A program made the translations under genes and the position numbers. This document shows, one piece after another, positions 1-10,868 of a stretch of DNA of 58,736 bases. Below the pieces are notes generated by a model. The model searched no databases, was not told where the DNA came from, and saw nothing but the letters and a program-made list of their open reading frames with translations. Source of the DNA: an uncultured Gammaproteobacteria bacterium (GTDB taxonomy: Bacteria > Pseudomonadota > Gammaproteobacteria > Pseudomonadales > Pseudohongiellaceae); NCBI GenBank assembly GCA_913061515.1, contig CAJXSF010000016.1, positions 1 through 58,736 on the forward strand. The letters run 5' to 3'. Each line of letters opens with the position of its first letter. The stretch's first letter is position 1.

Positions 1-1142
<1,142 letters not shown>

Positions 1143-1157
1143 TTAATCTGTCAATCC

Positions 1158-2132
1158 TTATGGGATCAATACAATGGACCCAGTAGTTTTACGTGCGGCT
1201 AAATCTTTATGCGCTTGGGCGGCATCTTTGAGGGCATAACGGTGCGCCACATCGATTTTAACTGCGCCGGACTTAATCACTTTCATGAGATCTCCAGCGA
1301 CTTTCTTTAATTCCTCGGGAGTGCTCACAAAACTAAACAGAGTCGGGCGCGTCATCAGCAATGAGCCTTTCTGTGCAAGAAGTGCAGGCGGGAAGGCGGG
1401 AACGGGGCCGGAGGCATTCCCGTAGGTGACAAACAAACCGCGTTTATGCAAACAGTCCAGCGATGCAGGGAAAGTGTCTTTACCAATAGAGTCGAATACG
1501 ACGGGTAACATTGCACCTTTGGTAATGCTTTTCACACGTTTAACAAAATCTTCTTTGGTGTAGTTAATAGGGTAGTCGCAGCCATTGGCTTTGGCGAGTT
1601 TCGCTTTCGCCGGTGAACTCACAGTACCAATCACGGTCGCGCCAAGGGACTTTGCCCACTGGCAAAGAATAAGACCAACGCCGCCGGCCGCGGCATGGAC
1701 CAAAATAGTATCGCCTTTTTTGACTTTGTAGATCTGGCGAATTAGGTATTGCACCGTCATGCCTTTGAGCATCATCGCGGCGGCGACTTCATCACTAATG
1801 TTTTTAGGAACCTTCACGAGAATTCCTGCATCAAGGTTTAATTTTTCGGCATAGCATCCTGTGCCGGCAGTGCCACAAGCCACGCGATCACCGACCTTGA
1901 AACCTGTCACACCAGCGCCAATCGCCTCTACAACCCCGCACAGCTCACCGCCCGGCGTAAAAGGGGTAGGGACAGGATAAAGCCCCGTGCGTTGATAGAT
2001 ATCGATGAAGTTAACCCCAATGGCCGTGGCGCGAACAGTGACTTGCCCTTTTCGTGGTTTGCCTACTTTTACGTCCTGTAGTTGCATTACATCGGCGTCG
2101 CCGGTCTTTTCGATGACAATTGCTTTTGGCAT
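1158..2132 (-). CDS. NADPH:quinone oxidoreductase (MDR family, QorA-like)
   Basis: Zinc-free medium-chain dehydrogenase/reductase of 324 residues, close to E. coli QorA (327). It probably reduces quinones with NADPH in the cytoplasm. The N-terminal GroES-like domain carries VNFIDIYQRTGLYP and the GxVxAxG-type segment CGVVEAIGAGVTGFKVGDRV; the Rossmann segment is HAAAGGVGLILCQWAK. No structural zinc cysteine cluster is seen. The longer open frame reaching 2204 is not the start: ATG at 2132 has AAGGAAG seven bases upstream and gives the canonical MPKAIVIEKTG N-terminus. It is divergent from nadA across about 100 bases. The exact substrate cannot be read from sequence. Confidence 0.9.
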   Translation of the reverse strand: MPKAIVIEKTGDADVMQLQDVKVGKPRKGQVTVRATAIGVNFIDIYQRTGLYPVPTPFTPGGELCGVVEAIGAGVTGFKVGDRVACGTAGTGCYAEKLNLDAGILVKVPKNISDEVAAAMMLKGMTVQYLIRQIYKVKKGDTILVHAAAGGVGLILCQWAKSLGATVIGTVSSPAKAKLAKANGCDYPINYTKEDFVKRVKSITKGAMLPVVFDSIGKDTFPASLDCLHKRGLFVTYGNASGPVPAFPPALLAQKGSLLMTRPTLFSFVSTPEELKKVAGDLMKVIKSGAVKIDVAHRYALKDAAQAHKDLAARKTTGSIVLIP

Positions 2133-2234
2133 TGCTTGCTTCCTTTGAAAATTTCCAATGTGTAAATAAGGGGTGTAATATCGCGACCTTACTATTTTGC
2201 TCACAACTAGGCGAGAGCTTTCTAAGACTAGCGT

Positions 2235-3320
2235 ATGTCCAAAACTATCGAATCAACTCTGTCACTTGCAGCCGATACCAAGCTTGTCAAAGAGCATTTG
2301 GCCACGATTAATATGCCAGCGCATATGGATGCGGCAAAAATCGCCGATTACAAAGCGCGAATCAAACGCCTGCTTAAAGAGAAAGATGCCGTTCTCGTTG
2401 CTCACTATTACACCGACGCCTTAATTCAAGAGCTAGCCGAGGAGAGCGGTGGGTTTATCTCTGACTCCCTAGAGATGGCCCGTTTTGGGCGTGATGCTAA
2501 AGAGTCTACGCTCGTGGTAGCTGGTGTTCGTTTTATGGGCGAAACGGCGAGTATCCTTAGCCCCAATAAAACAGTGTTAATGCCGACTACAGAGGCGACT
2601 TGTTCTCTCGATCTGGCTTGCCCCGTTGACGAGTTTTCCGCTTTTTGTGATGCACACCCTGATCGAGAAGTCGTGGTGTATGCCAATACCTCTGCCGCCG
2701 TCAAAGCCCGCGCTGATTGGGTAGTGACCTCAAGTATTGCGGTGGATGTCGTCGAACACCTTGCCGCGCAAGGCAAGAAAATCATCTGGGCGCCAGATAA
2801 GCATTTGGGCGGCTATATTCAGAAAAAAACCGGTGCTGACATGCTGCTATGGGATGGTGCCTGTATCGTCCATGAGGAGTTTAAGGCTCAAGGTTTACTA
2901 GACCTCAAAGCAGTGCACCCAGAGGCGGCGATTCTGGCGCACCCAGAGTCACCGGATTCAGTGCTAGCGATTGCTGATGTCGTAGGCTCTACCACGCAGA
3001 TTATCAATGCGGCGGTCAATATGCCCAATGAGTCGTTCATTGTGGCTACGGACAAAGGGATTTTTTACAAACTGCAGCAACTAGCCCCGAACAAACAGTT
3101 TTTAGTCGCGCCAACAGCCGGTAATGATGCCACCTGTCGAAGCTGCGCGCATTGCCCATGGATGGCAATGAACTCTCTAGAGAACCTCTATGAGTCACTA
3201 AAGCAGGGGAGTAATCAAGTCAGTGTCGATCGCGCACTGGCCGAAAAAGCGATGCGCCCGTTGCAACGTATGTTGGATTTCTCTGCATCGAATAAATTGA
3301 AGGTGGCTGGCAAGGCTTAA
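2235..3320 (+). CDS. nadA: quinolinate synthase A
   Basis: Condenses iminoaspartate with dihydroxyacetone phosphate to quinolinate in de novo NAD synthesis, using a 4Fe-4S cluster. At 361 residues it is slightly longer than the E. coli protein (347). Diagnostic segments are VAHYYTD, the [13 protein letters not shown] region (Cys123, Cys129) and [15 protein letters not shown] near residues 301-311, which carries the C-terminal cluster cysteine(s). ATG at 2235 lacks a strong ribosome-binding site. The 3' end overlaps convergent bepA by four bases. Position beside bepA and a TusA-like gene matches pseudomonads. Confidence 0.97.
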   Translation: MSKTIESTLSLAADTKLVKEHLATINMPAHMDAAKIADYKARIKRLLKEKDAVLVAHYYTDALIQELAEESGGFISDSLEMARFGRDAKESTLVVAGVRFMGETASILSPNKTVLMPTTEATCSLDLACPVDEFSAFCDAHPDREVVVYANTSAAVKARADWVVTSSIAVDVVEHLAAQGKKIIWAPDKHLGGYIQKKTGADMLLWDGACIVHEEFKAQGLLDLKAVHPEAAILAHPESPDSVLAIADVVGSTTQIINAAVNMPNESFIVATDKGIFYKLQQLAPNKQFLVAPTAGNDATCRSCAHCPWMAMNSLENLYESLKQGSNQVSVDRALAEKAMRPLQRMLDFSASNKLKVAGKA

Positions 3321-4768
3321 TAGCGTGAGTTGCGTTCAAGTTGCTCAACATCGCGTGAGCGTTGGCGCAGCTTGGCGATAAGCGGGCCATTATTTTCCTT
3401 ATCTGACTCGATGCGTAAGGCATAGCTAAGTTGCTCAGAAGCACTTCTAAAATCCCCTACGAGCACGAAATACTCCGCTCGGGCTTGATGCACTTTGCTG
3501 ACATCGCCTACCAAACCCTGTGTCTCGGCAATCGTATACCAAAGGTCATGGTCTTCTGGCCTAATAACCGCATGTTTTTCAAGTACTTTTGCGGCCTCTT
3601 GGTAATTGCGCCCAGCAATCAATGCGTTGGCATAGGTCATGGTAAGCGGATGATTATTCGGATTAATTATCATATGACGGCGTAGAAAATCTTGGGCTTT
3701 GCCTGCTTCATTACTAGCCGTAAATATCTCTGCCTCAGTTACCACATAGGCGATGCGATTGGGTTCGCGCGCTAACAACGGGGCTAAGGATTCGTGGGCC
3801 CTATTGAAGTCGTTATTTTTCATATAGGCCAATGCAAGGCCGTATTGCGCGGCGCGCTTGTCGTTATCAGTCACTGCGTCCGTTAATGCTCTCTGGTATT
3901 GGTCGATAGCCACCTTTGCATCACTTTCATAATGCATCTGTACGCGCGCACGCATGAGTTGGTATTCAAGGCTGACAGTGCCTACGCGCTCGGGGTAGCG
4001 GCTTGCACGGCCGCGAGTATCGGCAACGCGAGCCTCTGTGACCGGGTGGGAGAGCAAAAACTCTGGAGGTCTTGTGCCAAAACGGTTCATGCTCGCGAGT
4101 CGTTCAAACATCGCTGGCATCTCGTCTGGGTCATAACCTGCATCATACAAAGTGCGAATACCGACGCGGTCGGCTTCCGCTTCGTTGTTACGGGAAAAAC
4201 GCAATTGGTTCTCAATGGCACGGCCCTGTGCGGCCATAACCGCCGCTTGCCCTGTGTCACCGCTGGAGGTTCCCATCACAACGATACTGGCTAAGAGTGT
4301 GGCAAGCTCTGGAATTCTGCGGCGTTGGGCGTCCTCGACGCTGCGCGCGAAATGGCGTTGGCTGACGTGTGCAAGCTCGTGCGCCATTACTGAGAGGAAT
4401 TCGCCTTCAGTATGGGCATTGAGAAACAAGCCGCCATTCACGCCAATAATGCCGCCAGGGGCAGCAAAAGCGTTGAGCTCAGGGCTGTCGATAATAATAA
4501 AGGCCAGGCGATAATCTTTCAGTTCGCTATGCAACGCTAAGTTATGGGTAATATTGACCACATAGTCGTTGAGCAGTGGATCGGCGATCGTTTCGCTGCT
4601 GCGCCGCACAGAGCGCAGAAACTCGCGGCCAAGCGTGTACTCATCATCTAATGAGATAAGGCCTGAGATGCGATCTCCCAAGCTTGGGAGTTGTACTTGT
4701 GCTATGGCGATTTGGCTGCTCAATAGGGCAGTGGCTAACGCAAGTTTAGTCAATTTGATGGCGTGCAT
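3317..4768 (-). CDS. bepA: BepA-like periplasmic M48 metalloprotease with TPR repeats
   Basis: Periplasmic zinc protease/chaperone that helps assemble or degrade outer-membrane proteins such as LptD and works with the BAM complex. The protein is 483 residues (E. coli BepA 487). A signal peptide is visible (residues 1 to about 23, ending in an [11 protein letters not shown] stretch). The zinc site is H130-E131-L-A-H134 and the downstream glutamate motif is NEAEADRVG. After residue 270 the sequence becomes TPR-like helical repeats. The start chosen is ATG 4768, which begins the signal peptide; the frame stays open to 4867 but those extra residues would bury the signal. It is divergent from the TusA-like gene. 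Confidence 0.93.
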   Translation of the reverse strand: MHAIKLTKLALATALLSSQIAIAQVQLPSLGDRISGLISLDDEYTLGREFLRSVRRSSETIADPLLNDYVVNITHNLALHSELKDYRLAFIIIDSPELNAFAAPGGIIGVNGGLFLNAHTEGEFLSVMAHELAHVSQRHFARSVEDAQRRRIPELATLLASIVVMGTSSGDTGQAAVMAAQGRAIENQLRFSRNNEAEADRVGIRTLYDAGYDPDEMPAMFERLASMNRFGTRPPEFLLSHPVTEARVADTRGRASRYPERVGTVSLEYQLMRARVQMHYESDAKVAIDQYQRALTDAVTDNDKRAAQYGLALAYMKNNDFNRAHESLAPLLAREPNRIAYVVTEAEIFTASNEAGKAQDFLRRHMIINPNNHPLTMTYANALIAGRNYQEAAKVLEKHAVIRPEDHDLWYTIAETQGLVGDVSKVHQARAEYFVLVGDFRSASEQLSYALRIESDKENNGPLIAKLRQRSRDVEQLERNSRY

Positions 4769-4909
4769 AAATTCTCTAAATAGGAAACAAGGTCGCTTGG
4801 ACCACTGTAAACCTAAGACCGGTACAAGCACAAATAATTCCATGGGCTTTCTGATGATGCGGGGCAATTGCTAGGCATTTTGCAAGTTTGCTTGCTAAAA
4901 TACTGCCCC

Positions 4910-5146
4910 ATGGAAATCAATGTAGATTTAGAACTCGACGCGAGCGGGCTTAGTTGCCCGTTGCCTTTACTTAAGGCCAAGCTCGCCTTGAATTCATTAC
5001 AAGCTGAGCAAGTATTAAAGGTGATTGCCACTGATCCAGGGTCAGAAAGAGACTTTGAAGTGTTCGTGCAACAAAGCCGGCATACAATTCTCGCGTTCGA
5101 GAAAGACAATGCCATTTACCAGTACTGGATCCAAAAAGGCTCATAA
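4910..5146 (+). CDS. TusA-family sulfur-carrier protein
   Basis: Small sulfur-transfer protein of 78 residues. The family signature SCPLPLLKAK carries the persulfide-bearing cysteine (Cys16). The gene sits between bepA/nadA and an AI-2E permease, the position of Pseudomonas PA1006, a TusA-like protein reported to support molybdenum-cofactor function and nitrate respiration rather than tRNA thiolation. A role in cofactor sulfuration is therefore an inference from gene order. The open frame begins with TTG at 4868, but ATG 4910 gives the family-typical start MEINVDLELDASGL. The next gene follows after six bases, implying co-transcription. Confidence 0.85.
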   Translation: MEINVDLELDASGLSCPLPLLKAKLALNSLQAEQVLKVIATDPGSERDFEVFVQQSRHTILAFEKDNAIYQYWIQKGS

Positions 5147-5152
5147 GCATCT

Positions 5153-6223
5153 ATGCGACAACTCCTGCGAAGTTTCTTCGATCGATATTTCCACGACGAA
5201 GAAGCGATTATCTTCTCGATACTCTTAGCTATCGGGCTCATTGTGTTGGCTACCATGGGGTCATTCTTGGCCCCATTGCTCGCCGCTGTAGTCACAGCCT
5301 ATCTATTGCAGGGCTTAGTGAATACGCTGTTACGCTACTCTGTGCCCTATATGGTGGCAGTGACAATCGTCTACGTTGTATTCATCAGTTTATTTGTGGC
5401 CATCTTATTGTTCCTGCTGCCGCAAGCATGGGGGCAGTTGGGTCGGTTTATCAATGACTTGCCCCGTTTGATTAGTGAAGGGCAGGAGTTGCTGCTGCAC
5501 TTACCTGAGTCCTACCCTAGCTTAATCTCAGAACAACAGATTCAAGACCTCATTAATACCATTCGCGGCGACTTGGCAGTGTTTGGGCAAATGGTTGTTT
5601 CTTATTCAATCTCGAGTATTCCACGCATATTCGACTGGCTAGTCTTTCTTATTCTGGTGCCGGTACTGGTGTTTTTCATGCTGAAAGATAAACACCTACT
5701 GGTGCGTTGGATCAGCAATCTATTGCCGCACAATCGCCCCTTAATGCTGCAAATCTGGAAGGAAATGGACGAGCAATTGGCCAATTATATTCGCGGAAAG
5801 GTTCTTGAAGTTATTATCGTAGGGCTTTGTAGTTACTTAACATTTTTTGTTTTAGGCGTGAATTACGCGCTTCTCCTATCGGTACTAGTGGGTTTGTCGG
5901 TAATCGTGCCGTTTATTGGGGTAGCGGTGGTGACCTTGCCAGTGATGCTGGTGGCCTATGTGCAGTGGGGCTTCGGTGGTGAGTTCTACACCGTGGTGCT
6001 AGCCTATGGGGTCATTCAATTGCTTGATGCCAATGTTCTTGTGCCAGTGATCTTCTCCGAAACTGTTAACCTGCATCCGGTGGCCATTGTCAGTGCGGTA
6101 CTGGTTTTTGGTGGCATCTGGGGCTTGGCTGGCGTGTTTTTTGCCATCCCACTGGCAACATTCATCAAGGCCATTATCAATGCATGGCCAGATACTGCTC
6201 ACAAACCGCCCCCACAGGGCTAG
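5153..6223 (+). CDS. AI-2E family transporter (PerM/YdiK type)
   Basis: Inner-membrane protein of 356 residues with about seven to eight hydrophobic segments, the hallmark of the AI-2E transporter superfamily. Family features include the N-terminal double hydrophobic hairpin (IFSILLAIGLIVLATMGSF), the central amphipathic region with PRIFDWLVFLILVPVLVFFMLKD, and the C-terminal PFIGV...LLDANVLVPVIFSE...HPVAIVSAV block. Members include autoinducer-2 exporters and Na+(Li+)/H+ antiporters, so the transported substrate is not decidable here. It is probably co-transcribed with the TusA-like gene just upstream. Confidence 0.88.
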   Translation: MRQLLRSFFDRYFHDEEAIIFSILLAIGLIVLATMGSFLAPLLAAVVTAYLLQGLVNTLLRYSVPYMVAVTIVYVVFISLFVAILLFLLPQAWGQLGRFINDLPRLISEGQELLLHLPESYPSLISEQQIQDLINTIRGDLAVFGQMVVSYSISSIPRIFDWLVFLILVPVLVFFMLKDKHLLVRWISNLLPHNRPLMLQIWKEMDEQLANYIRGKVLEVIIVGLCSYLTFFVLGVNYALLLSVLVGLSVIVPFIGVAVVTLPVMLVAYVQWGFGGEFYTVVLAYGVIQLLDANVLVPVIFSETVNLHPVAIVSAVLVFGGIWGLAGVFFAIPLATFIKAIINAWPDTAHKPPPQG

Positions 6224-6248
6224 ACAAACATATTTCAGCTGCTAGATT

Positions 6249-6278
6249 TTGTCCCATAAGCAAGGGATGTGGTACAGT
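6249..6278 (+). promoter_or_regulatory. candidate sigma-70 promoter for dapA
   Basis: TTGTCC (6249-6254), an 18-base spacer and TACAGT (6273-6278), followed by a GC-rich discriminator. It lies about 40 bases before the dapA start. Seen by eye only. Confidence 0.45.
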
Positions 6279-6319
6279 CGCGCCCCGTGTTTACAATCTC
6301 TAAGGCTAGAGGAATAGTA

Positions 6320-7201
6320 ATGATTCAAGGCAGTATCGTGGCTATCGTCACGCCGATGTCACCGGACGGTGAAATCGATTATCCAGCATTCGATCATTTG
6401 ATTGATTGGCATATCGCTAGCGGCACTGACGCGATCGTTGTGGCAGGCACAACTGGTGAGTCGCCGACAATCACTGAACAAGAGCATTGCGACCTTATCA
6501 GCCACTGCGTTAAGAAGGTGGCTGGGCGTATTCCCGTGGTGGCGGGCACAGGCTCAAACTCCACACGCGAGGCGATATTCTTTACGGAAGCTGCTAAAGA
6601 GTACGGCGCAGATGCCTGTCTCATCGTCGTGCCTTACTACAATAAACCTAGCCAAGAAGGTTTATACCAGCACTTTAAGAAAATAGCGGAAAGTGTTGAT
6701 ATTCCTCAAATATTGTACAATGTTCCTTCGCGCACAGGCTGTGATTTACAGGCGCAGACAGTATCACGCTTGGCTGATCTGACTAATATCGTTGGAATCA
6801 AAGAGGCTAGTGGCGATCTTGATCGTTGCAGAGAGTTATTAACACTGTGCGGAAATCGCATTAGTATTCTAAGTGGTGACGATGCCACGGCACGGCAACT
6901 AATGTTAGCCGGTGGCAAAGGCAATATATCTGTAACCGCCAATCTTGTCCCTGGGCAAATGCATGATATGTGCAAGCGTGCGATTGCTGGCGATGCGGTA
7001 GGGGCCGAAGCGATCGATACACCGTTGGCTGGGCTGCATAGTCGTTTGTTCGTAGAGGGTAACCCGGTGCCAGTGAAGTGGGCGATGACGCAAATGGGCT
7101 TGATTCAATCAGGGATTCGTTTGCCCCTAGTGGAACTGAATCCCGCTTTTAGAGTCCCAGTAGCTGATGCAATGCGCGCTGCAGGTATTAGCATCGCGTA
7201 A
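6320..7201 (+). CDS. dapA: 4-hydroxy-tetrahydrodipicolinate synthase
   Basis: Condenses pyruvate with aspartate semialdehyde, the first committed step of lysine and meso-diaminopimelate synthesis. It has 293 residues (E. coli 292). The Schiff-base lysine is K161 in GIKEASG. The GTTGES threonine pair and the YNVPSRTG tyrosine complete the active site. ATG 6320 has GAGGAA just upstream; the frame runs open to 6269 but that extension is not conserved. It is followed by bamC, the order seen in E. coli and Pseudomonas, linking peptidoglycan precursor supply to outer-membrane assembly genes. Confidence 0.97.
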   Translation: MIQGSIVAIVTPMSPDGEIDYPAFDHLIDWHIASGTDAIVVAGTTGESPTITEQEHCDLISHCVKKVAGRIPVVAGTGSNSTREAIFFTEAAKEYGADACLIVVPYYNKPSQEGLYQHFKKIAESVDIPQILYNVPSRTGCDLQAQTVSRLADLTNIVGIKEASGDLDRCRELLTLCGNRISILSGDDATARQLMLAGGKGNISVTANLVPGQMHDMCKRAIAGDAVGAEAIDTPLAGLHSRLFVEGNPVPVKWAMTQMGLIQSGIRLPLVELNPAFRVPVADAMRAAGISIA

Positions 7202-7260
7202 TATCCGTTTTGGCAATGGTGCCATGGCGAGTGACCGTAGATTTAGTAATGAGAGGCTCA

Positions 7261-8304
7261 ATGCAGGCTTTAAAACCGATTACGATAGGAACTTTGCTCC
7301 TCAGCACCCTCGCAGGATGCTCATACCTCACAGGGGATGATGGGTATTTTCGCGACCGGCAAGGAGACTACTTGGTGGCACCAACAGCGCCGCCAATGGA
7401 CATTCCACCCGAGCTTGATAGTTACACGCTTGACGCGCTCTATGTCGTTCCCGAAGCCTTGTCAGAAGATCGCGCCTTCTTCTTGCGTGCGCCTGCGCCT
7501 CGTGAGCTAGACACGAATATTCGTGAAGGCGTCGTTGTGCAACGTTTCGGTGATCGTCGTTGGATCGTCATCGGTGCTGAGCCAGGGCAAGTATGGCCTC
7601 GTATGCGTGATTATTGGTCGACAGCGCAGATACGCTTAGCAGCAGAAGATCCAAGCCAGTGGCAAATGGAAACGATTTGGTTAGGCGAGGAAGGTGAGCG
7701 CAATAAATACCAAGTGCGAATTGAGCCAGGGATCCACTCAGGCAACTCTGAGGTGTATGTTCGACAAGTCTCTGAGAGCTATGTAGAGGACCCAGACGCC
7801 GAGATAAATTGGCCTGAGGACTCAGCCAGCCTGGAGTTAGAGCATGCCATGCTTGATGACATCTCTTTGTACCTTGCGGATCGAACAGACCTTTATCGTG
7901 CCTCATCGGTTTCTTTGCTAGCCGGTAGTATTCAGGCCGAGAGTAAAGCCAATGTTCAGCCTACAGGCAGTGGTGATGTTCTGCAGATTCGCGTCGATTT
8001 TGACCGTGCATGGTCGCAAGTCTCGCAATCATTGGATAACGCTAACATTGAAACGATCGACAGTGATCGTGATGCAGGTGTTTATACAGTGCGCTATGCC
8101 GGAGATATTGACGAAGACCAGCCAGGTTTTTTTGGTCGACTATTTGGCCGCGGCAATGATGAAGAGTTAGTGCCCGTTGAATTTGCGGTGACTATTAATG
8201 ATGAAGGGGATCGTGTTGTTGTGACCGCTGAGTCTAGCGATAATGCGGCAACGAATGAATTGCATGACGCCTTGATTCGCGCTATCCATCGCAATCTTAT
8301 CTAA
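7261..8304 (+). CDS. bamC: outer-membrane assembly lipoprotein BamC
   Basis: Accessory lipoprotein of the BAM complex that inserts beta-barrel proteins. It has 347 residues (E. coli 344). A lipoprotein signal peptide ends at LSTLAGC with lipidated Cys20. The following GDYLVAPTAPPMDIPPELD stretch resembles the unstructured lasso that wraps BamD. Two helix-grip domains follow, separated near residue 215; the first contains RWIVIGAEPGQVWPRMRDYW. ATG 7261 was chosen because GAGAGG lies four bases upstream and it gives a compact signal peptide; earlier in-frame starts at 7210-7249 lack this. Confidence 0.9.
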   Translation: MQALKPITIGTLLLSTLAGCSYLTGDDGYFRDRQGDYLVAPTAPPMDIPPELDSYTLDALYVVPEALSEDRAFFLRAPAPRELDTNIREGVVVQRFGDRRWIVIGAEPGQVWPRMRDYWSTAQIRLAAEDPSQWQMETIWLGEEGERNKYQVRIEPGIHSGNSEVYVRQVSESYVEDPDAEINWPEDSASLELEHAMLDDISLYLADRTDLYRASSVSLLAGSIQAESKANVQPTGSGDVLQIRVDFDRAWSQVSQSLDNANIETIDSDRDAGVYTVRYAGDIDEDQPGFFGRLFGRGNDEELVPVEFAVTINDEGDRVVVTAESSDNAATNELHDALIRAIHRNLI

Positions 8305-8316
8305 ACCCATTCCTAT

Positions 8317-8341
8317 GCCTTCTCAGTACTCCTGAGAGGGC
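8317..8341 (+). other. perfect 10-bp mRNA hairpin between bamC and rmuC
   Basis: GCCTTCTCAG (8317-8326) pairs fully with CTGAGAGGGC (8332-8341), including one G-T pair, around a five-base loop. There is no T-run after it, so it is unlikely to be a strong terminator. It ends eight bases before the GGAG ribosome-binding site of rmuC and may act as a processing or stability element. Confidence 0.5.
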
Positions 8342-8360
8342 AGGACTTGGAGTTCTTCGC

Positions 8361-9740
8361 ATGTCTATGACACCTGAAACCCTCGTGTTTGCCGCCATTG
8401 CAGCGCTGTTGGCGATCGTGTCAATTCTGCAGTTTATCCGCCGAGCTCCCAATCAATCGGGGCAAGTAGCTGTCCTAGAAGAGCGTCTGAGCGCCAAGCA
8501 CGCTGAACAGGACGCCTTGTTAGCTCGAATACACCTATTGGAAGAAGAAAAGGCTGAGCAGGCCCGCACTGAACTGCAAAATCGTGAGCAGATCGCCCAA
8601 TTAAAAACTCAAATTGAACAAGAGCAAAAGCAGAATCAAGAAAAGCTGCAGTTGCTCAATGATTCGCGCGAGCAGATGACTCTGCAGTTCAAAAGCATTG
8701 CTAGTGAAATTCTCGAAGACAAGAGCAAACGCTTCACAGCCAGCAATAAAGAGAGTATTGCCGAGATACTGAAACCTTTGAATGAGAAAATTCATTTATT
8801 TGAAAAACGCGTCGAAGAGACCTATGACCGCGAATCCAAAGAACGCTTCTCTCTAGCCCGTGAGATTCGCAGCTTGCAAGAGCTAAACATTCGAATCAGT
8901 GAGGACGCAGTAAATCTCACCAATGCGCTGAAGGGCGAGAGTAAGACGCAAGGCACATGGGGTGAAGTCATTCTCGAGACGATTCTTGAGAAGTCTGGCT
9001 TGGTGAAGGGGCGAGAATACGAAACTCAAGTCAGCCTCAAGGCCGAGGACGGGTCTCGTTCGCAGCCGGACGTCATCGTGCACATGCCCGAGAACAAACA
9101 AATCATTATTGACGCCAAGGTGTCATTGAAAGCTTACGAAGCCTATTGTTCCGAGGATGACGGCACGCGCCGAGCTGAATTTCTCAAGCAACATGTTCTG
9201 TCGGTGCGCACACACATCAAGACGCTGAGTGGAAAAGACTATCAGAACCTGATGTCGATCAATTCCTTGGACTTCGTATTGCTATTTATGCCGATAGAAG
9301 CGGCGTTTTCTGTCGCGATTCAAGAAGATGGTGAGATGTTTACCGATGCATTTGAAAAAAACATCATCCTGGTAGGGCCATCGACTTTATTGGCAACGCT
9401 GCGCACAATTCAGAATATATGGCGCTATGAGCAGCAGAATCAAAATGCGCTAGAGATTGCCAATTCGGCAGGGCTGCTTTATGACAAATTTGTTGGGTTC
9501 GTGGGCGACTTGGATGAGATCGGTAGCCGGATTGAGGCGACTCGTAAGAGTTATGACAAAGCCCACAACAAACTAGTGTCTGGACGTGGAAACCTGGTTG
9601 GCCGCGTCGAAAAGCTCAAGGCTTTGGGGGCACGCACGAGTAAGAAGCATTCGGAGAACTTATTGGCGCAGGCCGATATTGACGAGAACGACAAGCTTGA
9701 AGATCAGCGCGGTCCTAAACACCAAGACGAACAAGATTAG
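8361..9740 (+). CDS. rmuC: RmuC family DNA recombination protein
   Basis: RmuC proteins limit inversions at short inverted repeats and have a PD-(D/E)XK nuclease-like core. This copy has 459 residues. An N-terminal membrane helix (residues 4-22, LVFAAIAALLAIVSILQFI) is followed by a long coiled coil rich in Glu, Gln and Lys to about residue 130. The conserved core contains GTWGEVILETILEKSGLVKGREYETQ, QPDVIVHMP and IIIDAKVSLKAYEAY, then the characteristic FVLLFMPIEAAF and NIILVGPSTLLATLRTI. GGAG lies eight bases before the ATG. It is followed five bases later by miaE. Confidence 0.93.
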   Translation: MSMTPETLVFAAIAALLAIVSILQFIRRAPNQSGQVAVLEERLSAKHAEQDALLARIHLLEEEKAEQARTELQNREQIAQLKTQIEQEQKQNQEKLQLLNDSREQMTLQFKSIASEILEDKSKRFTASNKESIAEILKPLNEKIHLFEKRVEETYDRESKERFSLAREIRSLQELNIRISEDAVNLTNALKGESKTQGTWGEVILETILEKSGLVKGREYETQVSLKAEDGSRSQPDVIVHMPENKQIIIDAKVSLKAYEAYCSEDDGTRRAEFLKQHVLSVRTHIKTLSGKDYQNLMSINSLDFVLLFMPIEAAFSVAIQEDGEMFTDAFEKNIILVGPSTLLATLRTIQNIWRYEQQNQNALEIANSAGLLYDKFVGFVGDLDEIGSRIEATRKSYDKAHNKLVSGRGNLVGRVEKLKALGARTSKKHSENLLAQADIDENDKLEDQRGPKHQDEQD

Positions 9741-9745
9741 AGTAG

Positions 9746-10348
9746 ATGATGTTAAAAGAAATACACGATTTTCTTCCCTGTGAAACCCCCCAACAATGGC
9801 TAGATGAAGCACTGCGCCAACCCGAAGTGCTATTGATTGATCATGCCAACTGCGAGAAGAAGGCCGCGGCAACGGCGATGAGTCTGCTGTATCGCTATTC
9901 CGAGCACACCGAGCTGCTTCGCAAAATGTCCCAGTTGGCGCGCGAAGAATTGCTGCACTTCGAACAAGTCGTCAATCTTTTAGCACAGCGTGACATCGAC
10001 TATATCCATTTAGGGCCTTCGCGTTATGCCGGTGGGTTGCGCGAACATCTGCGCAAAGATGGTATGAACGTGTTGATCGATACGTTGATTGTTGGGGCGT
10101 TTGTGGAGGCGCGTTCGTGTGAGCGCTTTGCCAAGATCGCACCGCTATTAGACCCAGCGTTAGAGAAGTTTTACCGCAGCCTATTGAAGTCTGAGGCGCG
10201 GCATTATCAAGATTATTTAGCTCTTGCGCAGCTGTATAGCGATGCCGATATTACCCCGCACGTCGAGCGCTTTCGCGCTGTCGAGCGCGAACTGATCGAG
10301 AGCCCAGATCCTGAGTTCCGTTTCCATAGCGGCGTCCCCGCACTCTAA
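9746..10348 (+). CDS. miaE: tRNA-(ms2io6A37) monooxygenase MiaE
   Basis: Ferritin-like diiron monooxygenase that hydroxylates the isopentenyl side chain of ms2i6A37 in tRNAs reading U-starting codons. It has 200 residues. Diiron ligand motifs are visible as REELLHFEQ (E and ExxH) and SEARHYQDY. Tandem ATGs at 9746 and 9749 make the exact start uncertain by one codon. It lies close behind rmuC on the same strand and almost abuts a convergent lipoprotein gene. Confidence 0.94.
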   Translation: MMLKEIHDFLPCETPQQWLDEALRQPEVLLIDHANCEKKAAATAMSLLYRYSEHTELLRKMSQLAREELLHFEQVVNLLAQRDIDYIHLGPSRYAGGLREHLRKDGMNVLIDTLIVGAFVEARSCERFAKIAPLLDPALEKFYRSLLKSEARHYQDYLALAQLYSDADITPHVERFRAVERELIESPDPEFRFHSGVPAL

Positions 10349-10352
10349 TGGC

Positions 10353-10868
10353 TTATTCTCGACAGCTTGCAGGGCGTTGCAGGTTGTTGCCTAGCTTGCT
10401 GCCTAACGTATTGAGTTGTTGACAACTAATTGCCGTATTGCCCGTTAGGACTGCGGAGGTCAGGCTATTCATCGCGATCAGCGTTTCGATATCACGTACT
10501 CGGTTATTGGGAATGTTTAAAGAGCTTAAGCGAGGTAAGTTGCTCAATGGGGCAACACTGCTAATTCGATTATTGCTCAAATCCAGAAATTGCAGTGCTT
10601 TGAGTAGAGAGATTCCCTCAAGATTTTCGATCTCCCACCCAGAGCATGACAACACAGTGATGCGCTCGAGTTCGGCGTTGGGTTGTTGCAAGGCCAGATT
10701 GATGCAGCCTTGCAAGCCGGGGTCTGCAAAGCGATAGGCTGTCGCATTAGGGCGTGGATCGTATACCGTTTGATTATTGATGCTCACGGCATAGCGCTGG
10801 GAGCAGGCACTGCTCAAAAGGGCAAGGCCGAGTAGACAGCTAATCTGAAATAGTAACTTTGTTTGCAC
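10353..10868 (-). CDS. leucine-rich-repeat lipoprotein, function unknown
   Basis: Putative lipoprotein of 171 residues. The signal peptide ends in LLSSAC, placing the lipidated cysteine at residue 22. The second half contains about three leucine-rich repeats of the LxxLxxLxLSNNxI type (LKALQFLDLSNNRISSVAPLSNL, PRLSSLNIPNNRVRDIETL), and four further cysteines may form disulfides. No enzymatic domain is visible. An exported LRR protein of this size could bind a partner in the envelope, but that is inference. It is convergent with miaE (four bases apart). Confidence 0.75.
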   Translation of the reverse strand: MQTKLLFQISCLLGLALLSSACSQRYAVSINNQTVYDPRPNATAYRFADPGLQGCINLALQQPNAELERITVLSCSGWEIENLEGISLLKALQFLDLSNNRISSVAPLSNLPRLSSLNIPNNRVRDIETLIAMNSLTSAVLTGNTAISCQQLNTLGSKLGNNLQRPASCRE

